Counted from the first letter of the stretch, positions 33,083 through 41,425 are shown. The stretch: DNA of 43,135 bases from Fusobacterium mortiferum (GCF_016900045.1 NZ_JACSNP010000015.1:1-43135), one strand, 5' to 3'. Made by a program: numbers and translations. Notes: generated by a model from the letters alone, not told the origin.

Positions 33083-33345
33083 TATTTAACCTCCCCTGCC
33101 ATTGCTCTTCTTACTGCAGTTCTTGTTCTTCCTTTTATTACAAAGTCAAGAGCTCCAAAATCTTGAACTAAAACTTTTGCATTTTCTACTTTCATATCTT
33201 CAAGAACTTCTCTTACTGCTTTTTCCATCAATTTTCCAAACATTTTTTTTAACTTTGACTCTATTACTATTTCAATACCTGTATTATTTAAATCTACAGT
33301 TACAATAACATCAGAGTCTTTTTCATTACCACAAACTCCTATCAT
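33082..33345 (-). CDS. citD: Citrate lyase acyl carrier protein (gamma subunit)
   Basis: An 87-aa CitD carrying the phosphoribosyl-dephospho-CoA prosthetic group. The probable attachment residue is Ser11 in NEKDSDVIV. The C-terminal GALDFVIKGRTRTAVRRA is typical of the family. Two ATGs are close together. The first (33351) is only 2 nt from AAGGAG, while the second (33345) is 8 nt away and was chosen, giving 87 rather than 89 aa. The genes for making and attaching the prosthetic group (citC, citX, citG) are not adjacent. Confidence 0.9.
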   Translation of the reverse strand: MIGVCGNEKDSDVIVTVDLNNTGIEIVIESKLKKMFGKLMEKAVREVLEDMKVENAKVLVQDFGALDFVIKGRTRTAVRRAMAGEVK

Positions 33346-33421
33346 TTTCATTTCTCCTTATCATCAAACTTTTTATCTATTTTATCTTAAAATCAATTTA
33401 AATTCCACTTTAAAATTTTAT

Positions 33422-34531
33422 CTAGAATACATTTAATAATATTCCAGCTGCAACTGCTGACCCTATTACTCCTGCTACATTTGGTCCCATAGCATGCATC
33501 AATAAGAAATTTGAAGGATTTTCTTCCTGTCCAACTTTTTGTACTACTCTTGCTGCCATAGGTACCGCTGATACTCCTGCTGCTCCTATCATTGGATTTA
33601 TTTTACCACCTGATAATTTACACATTATCTTTCCAAATAATACTCCCCCAGCTGTTCCTACAGAGAATGCTGTTAATCCTAATACTATTATTTTTAAAGT
33701 TTGTGGATTTAAAAAAGCTTCTGCATTAGCTTTTGCTCCTACTGTTAAACCTAGTATTATTGTTATCATATACATCATTGTATTTGTAGCTGTATCTGCT
33801 AATTTTGGAACTACCCCAGATTCTTTAATTAAATTTCCAAACATTAACATTCCTATCAATGATGCAGCACTTGGTAATAATAAAGAAACTAAAACCATTA
33901 CAATTATTGGAAAAACAATTTTTTCATTTTTTGTTACTACCCTTGCTTGTTCCATCTTTATCTTTCTTTCTTCTTTAGTTGTAAGCAATCTTATTATTGG
34001 TGGTTGTATTATTGGAACTAATGCCATATAAGAGTATGCTGCTAAAGCTATCGGTCCTAATAGGTTTGGTGCTAATTGAGAAGTTAAATAAATAGCTGTT
34101 GGTCCATCTGCTCCCCCTATTATTCCTATTGATGCCGCTTCTGGCCCTGTAAAACCTAATGCTATTGCTCCTAAAAATGAAAAGAATATTCCTAATTGTG
34201 CTGCTGCACCTAACAATATACTTTTTGGATTCGCTATCAATGGTCCAAAATCTGTTCCAGCTCCTACACATAAAAATATCAATGGTGGATATATTCCTAG
34301 CTCTGTTCCTTTATATAAGTAATAAATTAATCCCCCTTTATCCATTAATCCTGCTAAAGGTAAATTTACTAGTAACATTCCTGTTGCTATTGGTATTAAT
34401 AGATATGGTTCATACCCCTTTTTTATTGCTAAATATAGAAATGCACAAGATATCATTATCATTATTATCTCTTTATAAGTCAAAGCTGAAAAACCCGTGC
34501 TTCCTATAAAATCTATCAATATATTAAGCAT
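33422..34531 (-). CDS. oadB: Oxaloacetate decarboxylase beta subunit, Na+ pump
   Basis: A 369-aa membrane protein with about 9-10 hydrophobic segments. It carries the conserved ion-site motif [17 protein letters not shown] (Asp142) and the C-terminal [32 protein letters not shown] block. It decarboxylates carboxybiotin on the carrier subunit and exports Na+, conserving energy from citrate breakdown. It lies 18 bp after the biotin carrier and 70 bp before citD. Confidence 0.93.
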   Translation of the reverse strand: MLNILIDFIGSTGFSALTYKEIIMIMISCAFLYLAIKKGYEPYLLIPIATGMLLVNLPLAGLMDKGGLIYYLYKGTELGIYPPLIFLCVGAGTDFGPLIANPKSILLGAAAQLGIFFSFLGAIALGFTGPEAASIGIIGGADGPTAIYLTSQLAPNLLGPIALAAYSYMALVPIIQPPIIRLLTTKEERKIKMEQARVVTKNEKIVFPIIVMVLVSLLLPSAASLIGMLMFGNLIKESGVVPKLADTATNTMMYMITIILGLTVGAKANAEAFLNPQTLKIIVLGLTAFSVGTAGGVLFGKIMCKLSGGKINPMIGAAGVSAVPMAARVVQKVGQEENPSNFLLMHAMGPNVAGVIGSAVAAGILLNVF

Positions 34532-34549
34532 TTTTTTCCTCCTCTTTTA

Positions 34550-34897
34550 TTATAAAGTTATTATTGCATCTCCTAATTCTACTTGTGATCCTTTAGAAAC
34601 ATTAATAGCTGATACTACTCCTGCTTTTGAAGAAAATATCTCTGTTTCCATTTTCATAGCTTCTAAAACTGCTACTAAATCTCCGTCTTTTACTGTATCT
34701 CCTACTTTTACTTTAATATCAACTATTACACCTGGCATTGGTGCTTCTATTTTTTCTCCACTTGTTGCTACCGGAATTGTTGGAGCTACTTTTACCTCTT
34801 TTGTTTCAGTTACTACTTTTCCTTCTACTGTTTTTACTTCTTCTAATTCTACCTCATATACTTTCCCGTTAACTTTTACTTTATATATCTTTTTCAT
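34550..34897 (-). CDS. Biotin carboxyl carrier subunit of oxaloacetate decarboxylase
   Basis: A 115-aa protein. The N-terminal 45 residues form a charged linker/association region. Residues 50-115 form a biotinyl domain with biotin-accepting Lys82 in VLEAMKMETE. It is a free-standing carrier: in enterobacterial enzymes this domain is the C-terminus of OadA, but here OadA ends before it. It shuttles carboxybiotin from OadA to OadB. AGGAGG lies 4 nt before the ATG. Confidence 0.92.
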   Translation of the reverse strand: MKKIYKVKVNGKVYEVELEEVKTVEGKVVTETKEVKVAPTIPVATSGEKIEAPMPGVIVDIKVKVGDTVKDGDLVAVLEAMKMETEIFSSKAGVVSAINVSKGSQVELGDAIITL

Positions 34898-34905
34898 TTC
34901 TCCTC

Positions 34906-35223
34906 CTATATCTGTCTTATTTTAACAATTTTAAAATTATTTACTTTATTTTCTCCTGCAGCTTCCATAGAAGCAACCATTGCGGCCACTAACATATCTT
35001 GATCCTTTTCCAGCTCTTCAAAACTTATTCCCTTTGAGTTTACAACTTCTTTAACTGGTATAGAAACTTTTTTTTCTATAATTTCCTTTATCTCTTTACT
35101 TTCTTTAAATACTAATCTAAAAGCACTTAATACTATTGAAATAGCGTATAGTAATCCAAATACTATTAACATCGATATTATTGAAAGTTGAAGACCTTGG
35201 AAAAAACTCATATTTATATCCAC
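34906..35223 (-). CDS. oadG: Oxaloacetate decarboxylase gamma-type small membrane subunit (OadG)
   Basis: A 105-aa protein with one N-terminal membrane helix (GLQLSIISMLIVFGLLYAIS) followed by a polar tail, the OadG layout, which anchors the alpha subunit to the membrane pump. The frame extends to a TTG at 35244 overlapping the oadA stop. AGGAGG then lies inside it, and a GTG at 35223 sits 7 nt after that SD; I chose the GTG. Gene position between oadA and the biotin carrier agrees. Confidence 0.8.
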   Translation of the reverse strand: MDINMSFFQGLQLSIISMLIVFGLLYAISIVLSAFRLVFKESKEIKEIIEKKVSIPVKEVVNSKGISFEELEKDQDMLVAAMVASMEAAGENKVNNFKIVKIRQI

Positions 35224-35236
35224 TACTCTTCCTCCT

Positions 35237-36610
35237 CTATACAAACAAATTTATTTCATACTCTTCTACTTGAGGTTTATCTCTATTTTCTAAAAATTTC
35301 TTAGCATTTTCAGGAAATAATGCATACATCAACACATCTTCTGTTGTTTTAGCAAGTCCTTTTATCTCAGCTGTTAATTTTTCCATTTCTGGAGCTATTA
35401 AATCAGCAGGTCTACATTTTAATGGTTCTTTATCTCCTATTATTTTCTTTTGAATTTCTAAATCTATTGGTGCTGGAGACTTTCCATATAATCCAGATAC
35501 ATAGTCTCTTATTTCCTTTGGTACTACCTTATATCTTTCTCCTAAAAGTACATTAAATACAGCTTGCGTCCCTACCATCTGTGATAATGGTGTAACTAAT
35601 GGTGGATAACCTAAATCTTTTCTTACTCTAGGAATTTCTCTTAAAACATCTTCATATTTATCTAAAGCTTTTTGCTGTTCTAGTTGAGACATTAAATTTG
35701 ATAACATTCCACCTGGTACTTGATAAGCTAATGTTTTAGGTTCTGTATCCATAACTTTTGGATTTAATATTCCTTCAATTCTATATTTTTCTTTTATAGG
35801 TTTAAAATAGTCTGCTATCTCTCCTAATAGTTCTAAATTAAGTTTTGGATCTCTCTCTGTTCCTTTTAATAATTGTGCAAAGACTTCAGTTGCTGGTTGA
35901 CTTGTTCCTCCTGAAAAAGGTGAAATTGCTGTATCTATTATATCAACACCAGCTTCTATTGCTTTCATATACAAAATTTCAGCTATTCCTCCTGTACAGT
36001 GGGTATGCAATTCAATTGGTAACTTTGTCACATTTTTTATTCTTTTTATTAATTCAGCACCAGTTTCTGGAAGCAATATCCCAGCCATATCTTTAATACA
36101 AATAGAATCTACTTCCATTTTTTCTAATTCTAAAACTTTTTTTACATAATAATCTATTGTATGTACGTCACTTGTTGTATAAGCTATACATCCTTGACAA
36201 TGCCCTTTATATTTTTTCACAGCTTTAATTGTAGCTTCTAAATTTCTATAGTCATTTAATGCATCAAAAGCTCTTATTATGTCAATTCCATTCTCAATAG
36301 ATTTCTTTACAAATTCTTCCACTACATCATCAGCATAGTGTTTATATCCTAATAAGTTCTGCCCTCTTATTAACATTTGTAGTTTTGTTTTTTTCACCCT
36401 AGCTCTTATCGCTCTTAGTCTTTCCCAAGGATCTTCATTTAAAAATCTAATACATGCATCAAATGTTGCTCCTCCCCAAACCTCTAATGAATAATATCCT
36501 ACATTATCCATTTTTTCTAAAATAGGAAGTATTTCTTCAGTTTTTAGTCTTGTAGCTATTAAAGACTGATGTCCATCTCTTAGCGAAGTCTCTGTTATCT
36601 TTAACTTCAT
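35237..36610 (-). CDS. oadA: Oxaloacetate decarboxylase alpha subunit (carboxyltransferase)
   Basis: A 457-aa carboxyltransferase barrel. TETSLRDGHQS (Asp12), the probable carbamylated Lys173 in CIKDMAGIL, and LHTHCTGG (His202, His204) build the metal site. Classical OadA is about 590 aa because a biotin domain is fused; here it is a separate gene. It transfers CO2 from oxaloacetate to biotin, releasing pyruvate. It is the first gene of the operon, about 100 nt downstream of a near-consensus promoter. SD AGGAGG precedes the ATG. Confidence 0.94.
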   Translation of the reverse strand: MKLKITETSLRDGHQSLIATRLKTEEILPILEKMDNVGYYSLEVWGGATFDACIRFLNEDPWERLRAIRARVKKTKLQMLIRGQNLLGYKHYADDVVEEFVKKSIENGIDIIRAFDALNDYRNLEATIKAVKKYKGHCQGCIAYTTSDVHTIDYYVKKVLELEKMEVDSICIKDMAGILLPETGAELIKRIKNVTKLPIELHTHCTGGIAEILYMKAIEAGVDIIDTAISPFSGGTSQPATEVFAQLLKGTERDPKLNLELLGEIADYFKPIKEKYRIEGILNPKVMDTEPKTLAYQVPGGMLSNLMSQLEQQKALDKYEDVLREIPRVRKDLGYPPLVTPLSQMVGTQAVFNVLLGERYKVVPKEIRDYVSGLYGKSPAPIDLEIQKKIIGDKEPLKCRPADLIAPEMEKLTAEIKGLAKTTEDVLMYALFPENAKKFLENRDKPQVEEYEINLFV

Positions 36611-36693
36611 CTATTTCCTCCTTATATTCTTTAAATTTTTTTAATTTAAATATTTATTAACTTTTAAATTACATTATATTTTCATTATTGTAT

Positions 36694-36705
36694 ATTGTAT
36701 ACAAT
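36694..36705. promoter_or_regulatory. Putative GntR operator at the oadA promoter
   Basis: ATTGTATACAAT is a perfect 12-bp palindrome. It lies about 6-17 nt downstream of the predicted oadA-operon transcription start, a position suited to repression. It shares TGTATAC with the GntR promoter palindrome. Confidence 0.6.
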
Positions 36706-36717
36706 TATAATAATATG

Positions 36718-36746
36718 ATTATATTACATATATTTTTATTTGTCAA
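36718..36746 (-). promoter_or_regulatory. Promoter of the oadA-citF operon
   Basis: On the minus strand: consensus TTGACA (36741-36746), a 17-bp spacer and consensus TATAAT (36718-36723). This is one of the best promoter matches in the window. Confidence 0.85.
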
Positions 36747-36823
36747 TATCTTTTGTTTTCTCTTTTTACGTTTTATTAATATTATATTAGATCAATAAGG
36801 TTGCATATAAAACAAAAAAAACA

Positions 36824-36851
36824 TTGACTTTTAACAAAAATAATGTATACT
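36824..36851 (+). promoter_or_regulatory. Promoter of the citrate carrier gene
   Basis: TTGACT (36824-36829), a 16-bp spacer and TATACT (36846-36851). The -10 is embedded in ATGTATACTGTATAAT, a GTATAC-type site. Confidence 0.75.
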
Positions 36852-36886
36852 GTATAATAAGATATATTTTTGTATACAGAGTACTA
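36843..36886. promoter_or_regulatory. Two putative GntR operators at the citrate carrier promoter
   Basis: The first, ATGTATACTGTATAAT, overlaps the -10. The second, TTGTATACAGAGTACTAT (36869-36886), lies just after the predicted start. The second matches the right half of the GntR-promoter palindrome (ATGTATACATAGTACAAT, 28533-28550) at 15 of 18 positions. Confidence 0.6.
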
Positions 36887-36979
36887 TATCTATATAATAA
36901 CTTGGCATATTACCATATGCAAATTTATTCCCAAAATCTCAACGGGATAAAACTATTTTATTTAAAAAGGAGTGTTTCT

Positions 36980-38329
36980 ATGGCTAAGAAAAATTTTTCT
37001 GAACTTTTTAGTCTTAAAGAGAGTAAATGGAGTGGTCTTTCTTTACCAATATTTTCTTTTTTACTATTAGTAGTAATTTTCTCTGTTTACTGTCCATTTG
37101 GTGGTAAAACTTCTGCTTTTATTAGACCAAATTTTTTAATTATTTTTACTGTATTAGCAGTATTTGGTATATTATTTGGTGAAATAGGAGATAGAATTCC
37201 GTTTTGGAATGATTATATCGGTGGTGGTACCGTACTTGTATTCCTTATGTCAGCTATAATGGGAACATATAAATTAGTACCTGAACCTGTTTTAAAATCT
37301 ATTGCTACATTTTATGACAAACAACCTGTTAATTTTCTAGAGCTTTTTATTCCAGCATTAGTCGTAGGTTCTGTTCTAACTGTTAATAGAAATGTTTTAC
37401 TTAAAGCAATTTCTGGATATATCCCACTTATCTTAATAGGGGTTTTAGGAGCTAGTGTTTGTGGAATTTTAGCTGGTTTAATTTTTGGTATTAAACCTCT
37501 TGATATTATGATGAATTACGTTCTTCCTATAATGGGTGGTGGAACTGGAGCTGGAGCAATTCCAATGTCTGAAATGTGGGCTCAAAAAACTGGTAGACCA
37601 GCTAGTGAATGGTTTGCTTTTGCAATTTCTATTCTTACAGTTGCCAATGTAATTGCTATCTTAACAGGTGCCTTACTTAATAAATTAGGATCTAAATATC
37701 AAAAACTTACTGGAAATGGAAATTTAATTATTGAAGAGGGGAAAGAAGTAGTTAAAGATGAAGAAATTAAATTAGAAGTTAGTCAAAAAGAATTTGCTGC
37801 TGCTTTAATATTTACTGGAGTTATATTTATGATTTCTCATATTTCAGCAATGCTTTGGAGCTCTTTAGGTTTATCTTTTGAAATGCATAGACTTGCTTTT
37901 CTTGTTATATATTGTATTATTCTTAATATGCTAAACGTTGTTCCTCCTACATTAAAAGCTGGAGCTAAAAATATGCAAACCTTCTTCTCAAAATATACTA
38001 TCTGGGTTTTAATGGGAGCAGTAGGATTTGGTACTGATGTTCAAGAGATTATTAATTCTCTTACTTTTGGTAATCTTGTTATTGCTTTAGCTATTGTCTT
38101 TGGTGCTGTTGGATTTATTATGGTAGTTTCTAGAAAAATGAAGTTCTATCCAATTGAAGCTGCTATAACAGCTGGACTTTGTATGGCTAATAGGGGTGGT
38201 TCTGGAGATGTTGCTGTATTAGGAGCTGCTCATAGAATGGATTTAATGTCTTTTGCTCAAATCTCTTCTAGAGTTGGAGGAGCTATGATGCTTATACTTG
38301 GATCTTTTATATTCGGATTATTTGCTTAA
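36980..38329 (+). CDS. citS: Citrate:sodium symporter, 2-hydroxycarboxylate transporter family
   Basis: A 449-aa membrane protein with about 11 hydrophobic segments, close to the length of Klebsiella CitS (446 aa). Family motifs: GGGTGAGAIPMSEMWA in the first half and GLCMANRGGSGDVAVLGAAHRM in the second. These are the two re-entrant GGxG loops of the 2HCT family. It imports citrate (or malate/lactate-exchange substrates) with Na+. The open frame extends upstream to a TTG that is actually the -35 box. The ATG at 36980 with AAGGAG 7 nt upstream is the start. It is divergent from the oad-cit operon. Confidence 0.92.
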   Translation: MAKKNFSELFSLKESKWSGLSLPIFSFLLLVVIFSVYCPFGGKTSAFIRPNFLIIFTVLAVFGILFGEIGDRIPFWNDYIGGGTVLVFLMSAIMGTYKLVPEPVLKSIATFYDKQPVNFLELFIPALVVGSVLTVNRNVLLKAISGYIPLILIGVLGASVCGILAGLIFGIKPLDIMMNYVLPIMGGGTGAGAIPMSEMWAQKTGRPASEWFAFAISILTVANVIAILTGALLNKLGSKYQKLTGNGNLIIEEGKEVVKDEEIKLEVSQKEFAAALIFTGVIFMISHISAMLWSSLGLSFEMHRLAFLVIYCIILNMLNVVPPTLKAGAKNMQTFFSKYTIWVLMGAVGFGTDVQEIINSLTFGNLVIALAIVFGAVGFIMVVSRKMKFYPIEAAITAGLCMANRGGSGDVAVLGAAHRMDLMSFAQISSRVGGAMMLILGSFIFGLFA

Positions 38330-38359
38330 TTTAAATAGAAGCCTTTTCTATACTAATCT

Positions 38360-38390
38360 AGAGACTGATTATTTTTCAGTCTCTTTTTTA
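38360..38390 (+). terminator. Terminator after the citrate carrier gene
   Basis: AGAGACTGA and TCAGTCTCT form a 9-bp perfect stem with a 7-nt loop, followed by six T residues. Confidence 0.9.
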
Positions 38391-38496
38391 TATAATCTTG
38401 AAATAAATTTTCAAACAATTGTTGTATTTTTTTGGATTTAATGATAAACTGAAGAGTAAATTTTATTTTAAAATTTTTCTTGGGAGGTTTAGTTTA

Positions 38497-39792
38497 ATGA
38501 TACATAATGAAAGAAGTAGTTTTATTGGATTGATTCCATTACTAATATTTGTACTTTTTTACTTGGGGGTAGGTATATTTTTACAAATTCAAGGGGTTTC
38601 AATGGCCTTTTATCAACTTCCTTCACCTATTGCTGTATCTATAGGTATTATTTCTGCGTTTATTCTTTTTAAAGGAAGTATAAAAGAAAAGTTTCATGTA
38701 TTCTTAGAGGGGTGTGGGCATCAAGATATTATAACTATGTGTATAATCTATCTTTTGGCTGGTGCCTTTGCCAGTGTAGCTAAAACTATGGGTGGAGTTG
38801 ATTCTACAGTGAATCTAGCTCTATCATATATCCCAGTTAAGTTCTTAGTTCCTAGTATTTTCATAGTAGCCTCTTTTATCTCAACAGCTACAGGAACTTC
38901 TGTTGGTTCTATTGTCTCTATAGCTCCTATTGCTGTAGGACTAGCTGAAAAGAGTGGTGTTTCACTACCTCTTATGCTTGCTGCTGTTATGGGAGGAGCT
39001 ATGTTTGGAGATAACCTTTCTATTATCTCTGATACTACAATAGCTGCTACTCGTACTCAAGGGGTAGAGATGAAAGATAAATTCAAAGTTAATTCCTATA
39101 TAGCTGTTCCTGCCGCTATTACAACAATTATACTTTTACTTATTTTTGGAACTTCTAAAGTTCTTACTCATATGGAAGTTTTAAATTATAGTCTTTTGAA
39201 AATTTTACCATACATAAGCGTTTTAATTATGGCTGTTAGTGGTTTAAATGTTTTTATAGTTCTTACATTTGGAATTATTGTTGCTGGCTTGATAGGAGTT
39301 ATATATGGAGATTTCACACTTCTTTCACTTTCAAAGGAGATTTACAATGGTTTTTTAGGAATGAATGAGATTTTTTTACTTTCTCTTCTTTCTGGAGGAC
39401 TTGCTGCTATGACAACAAAGGCTGGAGGTATACAATGGTTAATTGAGCATATTCAAAAATTAATCATTGGTAAAAAAACTGCCAAATTAGGAATAGGACT
39501 TCTTGTATCTGTAACAGATATGGCTGTAGCAAACAATACAGTAGCTATTATTATTAATGGTTCTATCGCGAAAAATATCTCTAAAAAATATGATATAGAT
39601 CCTAAAGAGAGTGCAGCTATTTTAGATATATTTTCATGTATTTTTCAAGGATTACTTCCATATGGAGCTCAAATGTTGATACTTTTAAATTTTGCTAATG
39701 AACAGGTATCTCCTTTTGATCTGATTCCTCTACTTTGGTATCAATTACTACTTTTAATATTTACTTTAGTTTTTATTAGAATTAAAAAATAG
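38497..39792 (+). CDS. nhaC: NhaC-family Na+/H+ antiporter
   Basis: A 431-aa membrane protein with about 11-12 hydrophobic segments. Motifs GTSVGSIVSIAPIAVGLAEKSG and GGAMFGDNLSIISDTTIAATRTQG are characteristic of the NhaC family. Beside a Na+-coupled citrate carrier and a Na+-pumping decarboxylase it would help balance Na+ and H+; some relatives instead exchange organic acids. An upstream in-frame start lacks an SD. The ATG at 38497 follows GGGAGG by 9 nt and was chosen. Confidence 0.85.
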   Translation: MIHNERSSFIGLIPLLIFVLFYLGVGIFLQIQGVSMAFYQLPSPIAVSIGIISAFILFKGSIKEKFHVFLEGCGHQDIITMCIIYLLAGAFASVAKTMGGVDSTVNLALSYIPVKFLVPSIFIVASFISTATGTSVGSIVSIAPIAVGLAEKSGVSLPLMLAAVMGGAMFGDNLSIISDTTIAATRTQGVEMKDKFKVNSYIAVPAAITTIILLLIFGTSKVLTHMEVLNYSLLKILPYISVLIMAVSGLNVFIVLTFGIIVAGLIGVIYGDFTLLSLSKEIYNGFLGMNEIFLLSLLSGGLAAMTTKAGGIQWLIEHIQKLIIGKKTAKLGIGLLVSVTDMAVANNTVAIIINGSIAKNISKKYDIDPKESAAILDIFSCIFQGLLPYGAQMLILLNFANEQVSPFDLIPLLWYQLLLLIFTLVFIRIKK

Positions 39793-39834
39793 AAAATAGG
39801 GAGTCTTCAATAAAAGTTGAAAGCTCCCTATTTT
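39793..39834. terminator. Bidirectional terminator between the nhaC and M20 hydrolase genes
   Basis: AAAATAGGGAG and CTCCCTATTTT form an 11-bp outer stem, with further pairing inside. It lies 2 bp before the convergent stop codon. Confidence 0.9.
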
Positions 39835-39836
39835 AA

Positions 39837-41039
39837 TTAATTTCTACTATTCTTTAAGTATTCAAATACAATTTTACTAGCTAATACAATATCCTCTTTA
39901 TCAATCTCTTCAGCTATATTATGACTGATCCCTTCTTTACACGGTATAAATACCATTCCTGTAGGAGCAATATCCCAAAACTTCATAGCATCATGCCCAG
40001 CTCCACTATTCATAACCATATAATTTATCCCTAAGCCTTTAGTTACAGCTTCTAATTCTTTTTTTAATTCCTCATCTAAAATTACAGGTTTACCCTTTGA
40101 AACCAAGTCTAGATTATAGCTTAATTCTCTTGTTTTACAAACCTTATCAACATATTCTACTATCTCTTTATCAACTCTTTGAATACTTTCCCAATCTACT
40201 CCTCTTATATCAATTCCCATTTTTACTTTTCCTGGAACTACATTGAAAGCATTTGGATAGTTTTGTAAAAATCCAACTGTTCCTACACTCTTATACTTTG
40301 ACTCTCTCTGAGCAATCCTTTCTAATTGAAGTACAATCTCAGCTCCAGCACATAGAGCATCTTTTCTCATATCCATAGGAGCAGCTCCTGAGTGATCTTG
40401 ACGCCCCTCTATTGTGAGCCAGTATCTAGTTGCATTGGCTATTGCATCTACTATCCCTATTTTTAAGTTATTGTCTTCTAATCTTCTTCCCTGCTCAATA
40501 TGGATCTCAAAGTATCTCTTTACTCCCTCTATCTTACTACATTCAGGCTCATATCCTTTAAACTTTAAAGTTTCGTATAGAGATTTTTCCTCTGTATTAT
40601 ATACCTCTTTCAATTTTTCTATATCAATTTTTTTAGTAATCAATCCACTTCCCACTGTTGCTATTCCAAAAGCACTTGATTCTTCGCATCTAAAAGCTGC
40701 TACTTTTAAAGGAATATTTAAGTTATTATCCTTTATCCATTTTAGAATAAGTAGTCCTGCTACAACTCCTACAACTCCATCATATCTTCCACCATTTATA
40801 ACAGAATCTAAGTGAGAACCTATAAGGTAATACTCATTCCAATCCTCTTCATAGATATAGGTATTTCCCACCTCATCACTAGAGTATTTTAAACCTAAAT
40901 CCCTTGCTATATTTCTAATAGCTCCATGCATTACATCTTCATTTTTCGTGTAACCTAATCTTGTTACTCCTCCACTCTCATCTGCTCCTATTGAATAAAA
41001 TGTTTTAAACCATCTTTCTACAACTTCTAGATCTGTCAT
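39837..41039 (-). CDS. M20-type N-carbamoyl-amino-acid hydrolase / allantoate amidohydrolase-like enzyme
   Basis: A 400-aa metallohydrolase. GSHLDSV (His76) and GGRYDGVVG (Asp87) are the metal motifs of the AllC/HyuC/beta-ureidopropionase subfamily. FRCEESSAFG supplies the catalytic and metal glutamates. YFEIHIEQGRRLE and GRQDHSGAAPMDMRKDA complete the signature. Members hydrolyse N-carbamoyl groups from amino acids or ureido acids, releasing CO2 and ammonia. It could work on products of the hydantoinase encoded about 36 kb away, but the two are not co-transcribed, so that is inference. It lies 14 bp after the 79-aa gene. SD GAGGTGGAG before the ATG. Confidence 0.88.
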   Translation of the reverse strand: MTDLEVVERWFKTFYSIGADESGGVTRLGYTKNEDVMHGAIRNIARDLGLKYSSDEVGNTYIYEEDWNEYYLIGSHLDSVINGGRYDGVVGVVAGLLILKWIKDNNLNIPLKVAAFRCEESSAFGIATVGSGLITKKIDIEKLKEVYNTEEKSLYETLKFKGYEPECSKIEGVKRYFEIHIEQGRRLEDNNLKIGIVDAIANATRYWLTIEGRQDHSGAAPMDMRKDALCAGAEIVLQLERIAQRESKYKSVGTVGFLQNYPNAFNVVPGKVKMGIDIRGVDWESIQRVDKEIVEYVDKVCKTRELSYNLDLVSKGKPVILDEELKKELEAVTKGLGINYMVMNSGAGHDAMKFWDIAPTGMVFIPCKEGISHNIAEEIDKEDIVLASKIVFEYLKNSRN

Positions 41040-41053
41040 ATCTCCACCTCTTT

Positions 41054-41293
41054 TTAGTCTAAATCCTCCTCTATCAGAAGATTCATCTCATGCCAATCAT
41101 AATACTCCTTCATCTTAAAAGGAATTGTATTATTTTTATATGCTAAAGCTATCATTTCATCTGGCTCTAGCTTATATACTACCTGATGCTCTTCAAAATC
41201 ATCTAATATCATATCATGATACTCTTCATACTTTCCATTCTTTTTCATCTCTTGTAGTATATTTTCTAATTCATCTTTATTTAGTATATTCAT
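41054..41293 (-). CDS. Small acidic protein of unknown function
   Basis: A 79-aa protein I do not recognise. It is rich in Glu, Asp and aromatic residues (YEEYHDMILDDFEEHQVVYKL, then KEYYDWHEMNLLIEEDLD) and has no membrane segment or signal peptide. It has a near-consensus promoter immediately upstream and AAGGAAG before the ATG. The M20 hydrolase gene follows after 14 bp in the same direction, so the two form an operon. It may be an accessory or unrelated regulator of the hydrolase; no function is claimed. Confidence 0.7.
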   Translation of the reverse strand: MNILNKDELENILQEMKKNGKYEEYHDMILDDFEEHQVVYKLEPDEMIALAYKNNTIPFKMKEYYDWHEMNLLIEEDLD

Positions 41294-41322
41294 TATATCA
41301 CTTCCTTTTTCAATATACTACA

Positions 41323-41351
41323 ATTATATTATTCTTTATTGTTTTAGTCAA
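41323..41351 (-). promoter_or_regulatory. Promoter of the 79-aa gene / M20 hydrolase operon
   Basis: On the minus strand: TTGACT (41346-41351), a 17-bp spacer and TATAAT (41323-41328). Confidence 0.8.
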
Positions 41352-41382
41352 CTTTATTTATTCAAATATATGAAATTTAATA

Positions 41383-41409
41383 GGAGAGCTTCTCTCTTGT
41401 CCGCTCTCC
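41383..41409 (-). terminator. Terminator after the AGCS symporter gene
   Basis: GGAGAGC and GCTCTCC form a 7-bp GC-rich stem with a 13-nt loop, 17 bp after the stop. The following tract (TATTAAATTT) is only weakly T-rich, so termination may be partial. Confidence 0.55.
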
Positions 41410-41425
41410 CTTAATTAATTATCTG

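Larger units (their letters stand above)
36611..36979. promoter_or_regulatory. Divergent citrate-locus control region
   Basis: A 369-bp gene-free region holding two divergent promoters, three GTATAC-centred operator-like sequences and a roughly 120-nt leader for the citrate carrier. The leader contains an inverted repeat GCATAT-TACC-ATATGC (36905-36920) and a second one, TTATTCCC / GGGATAA (36925-36950). The remainder is AT-rich, with no open reading frame that has an SD. Confidence 0.75.

Noticed and set aside
33102-33308. Leucine-rich open frame antisense to citD
   Set aside because: It mirrors the coding strand, has no SD, and its composition is the complement of the real gene. The other antisense frames across the window were dismissed for the same reason.
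36824-36979. N-terminal extension of the citrate carrier frame starting at a TTG
   Set aside because: The TTG belongs to a -35 box (TTGACT), the extension has no SD, and the ATG at 36980 has AAGGAG at good spacing.
38419-38496. 26-residue N-terminal extension of the NhaC frame
   Set aside because: No SD before the upstream start; GGGAGG directly precedes the ATG at 38497.
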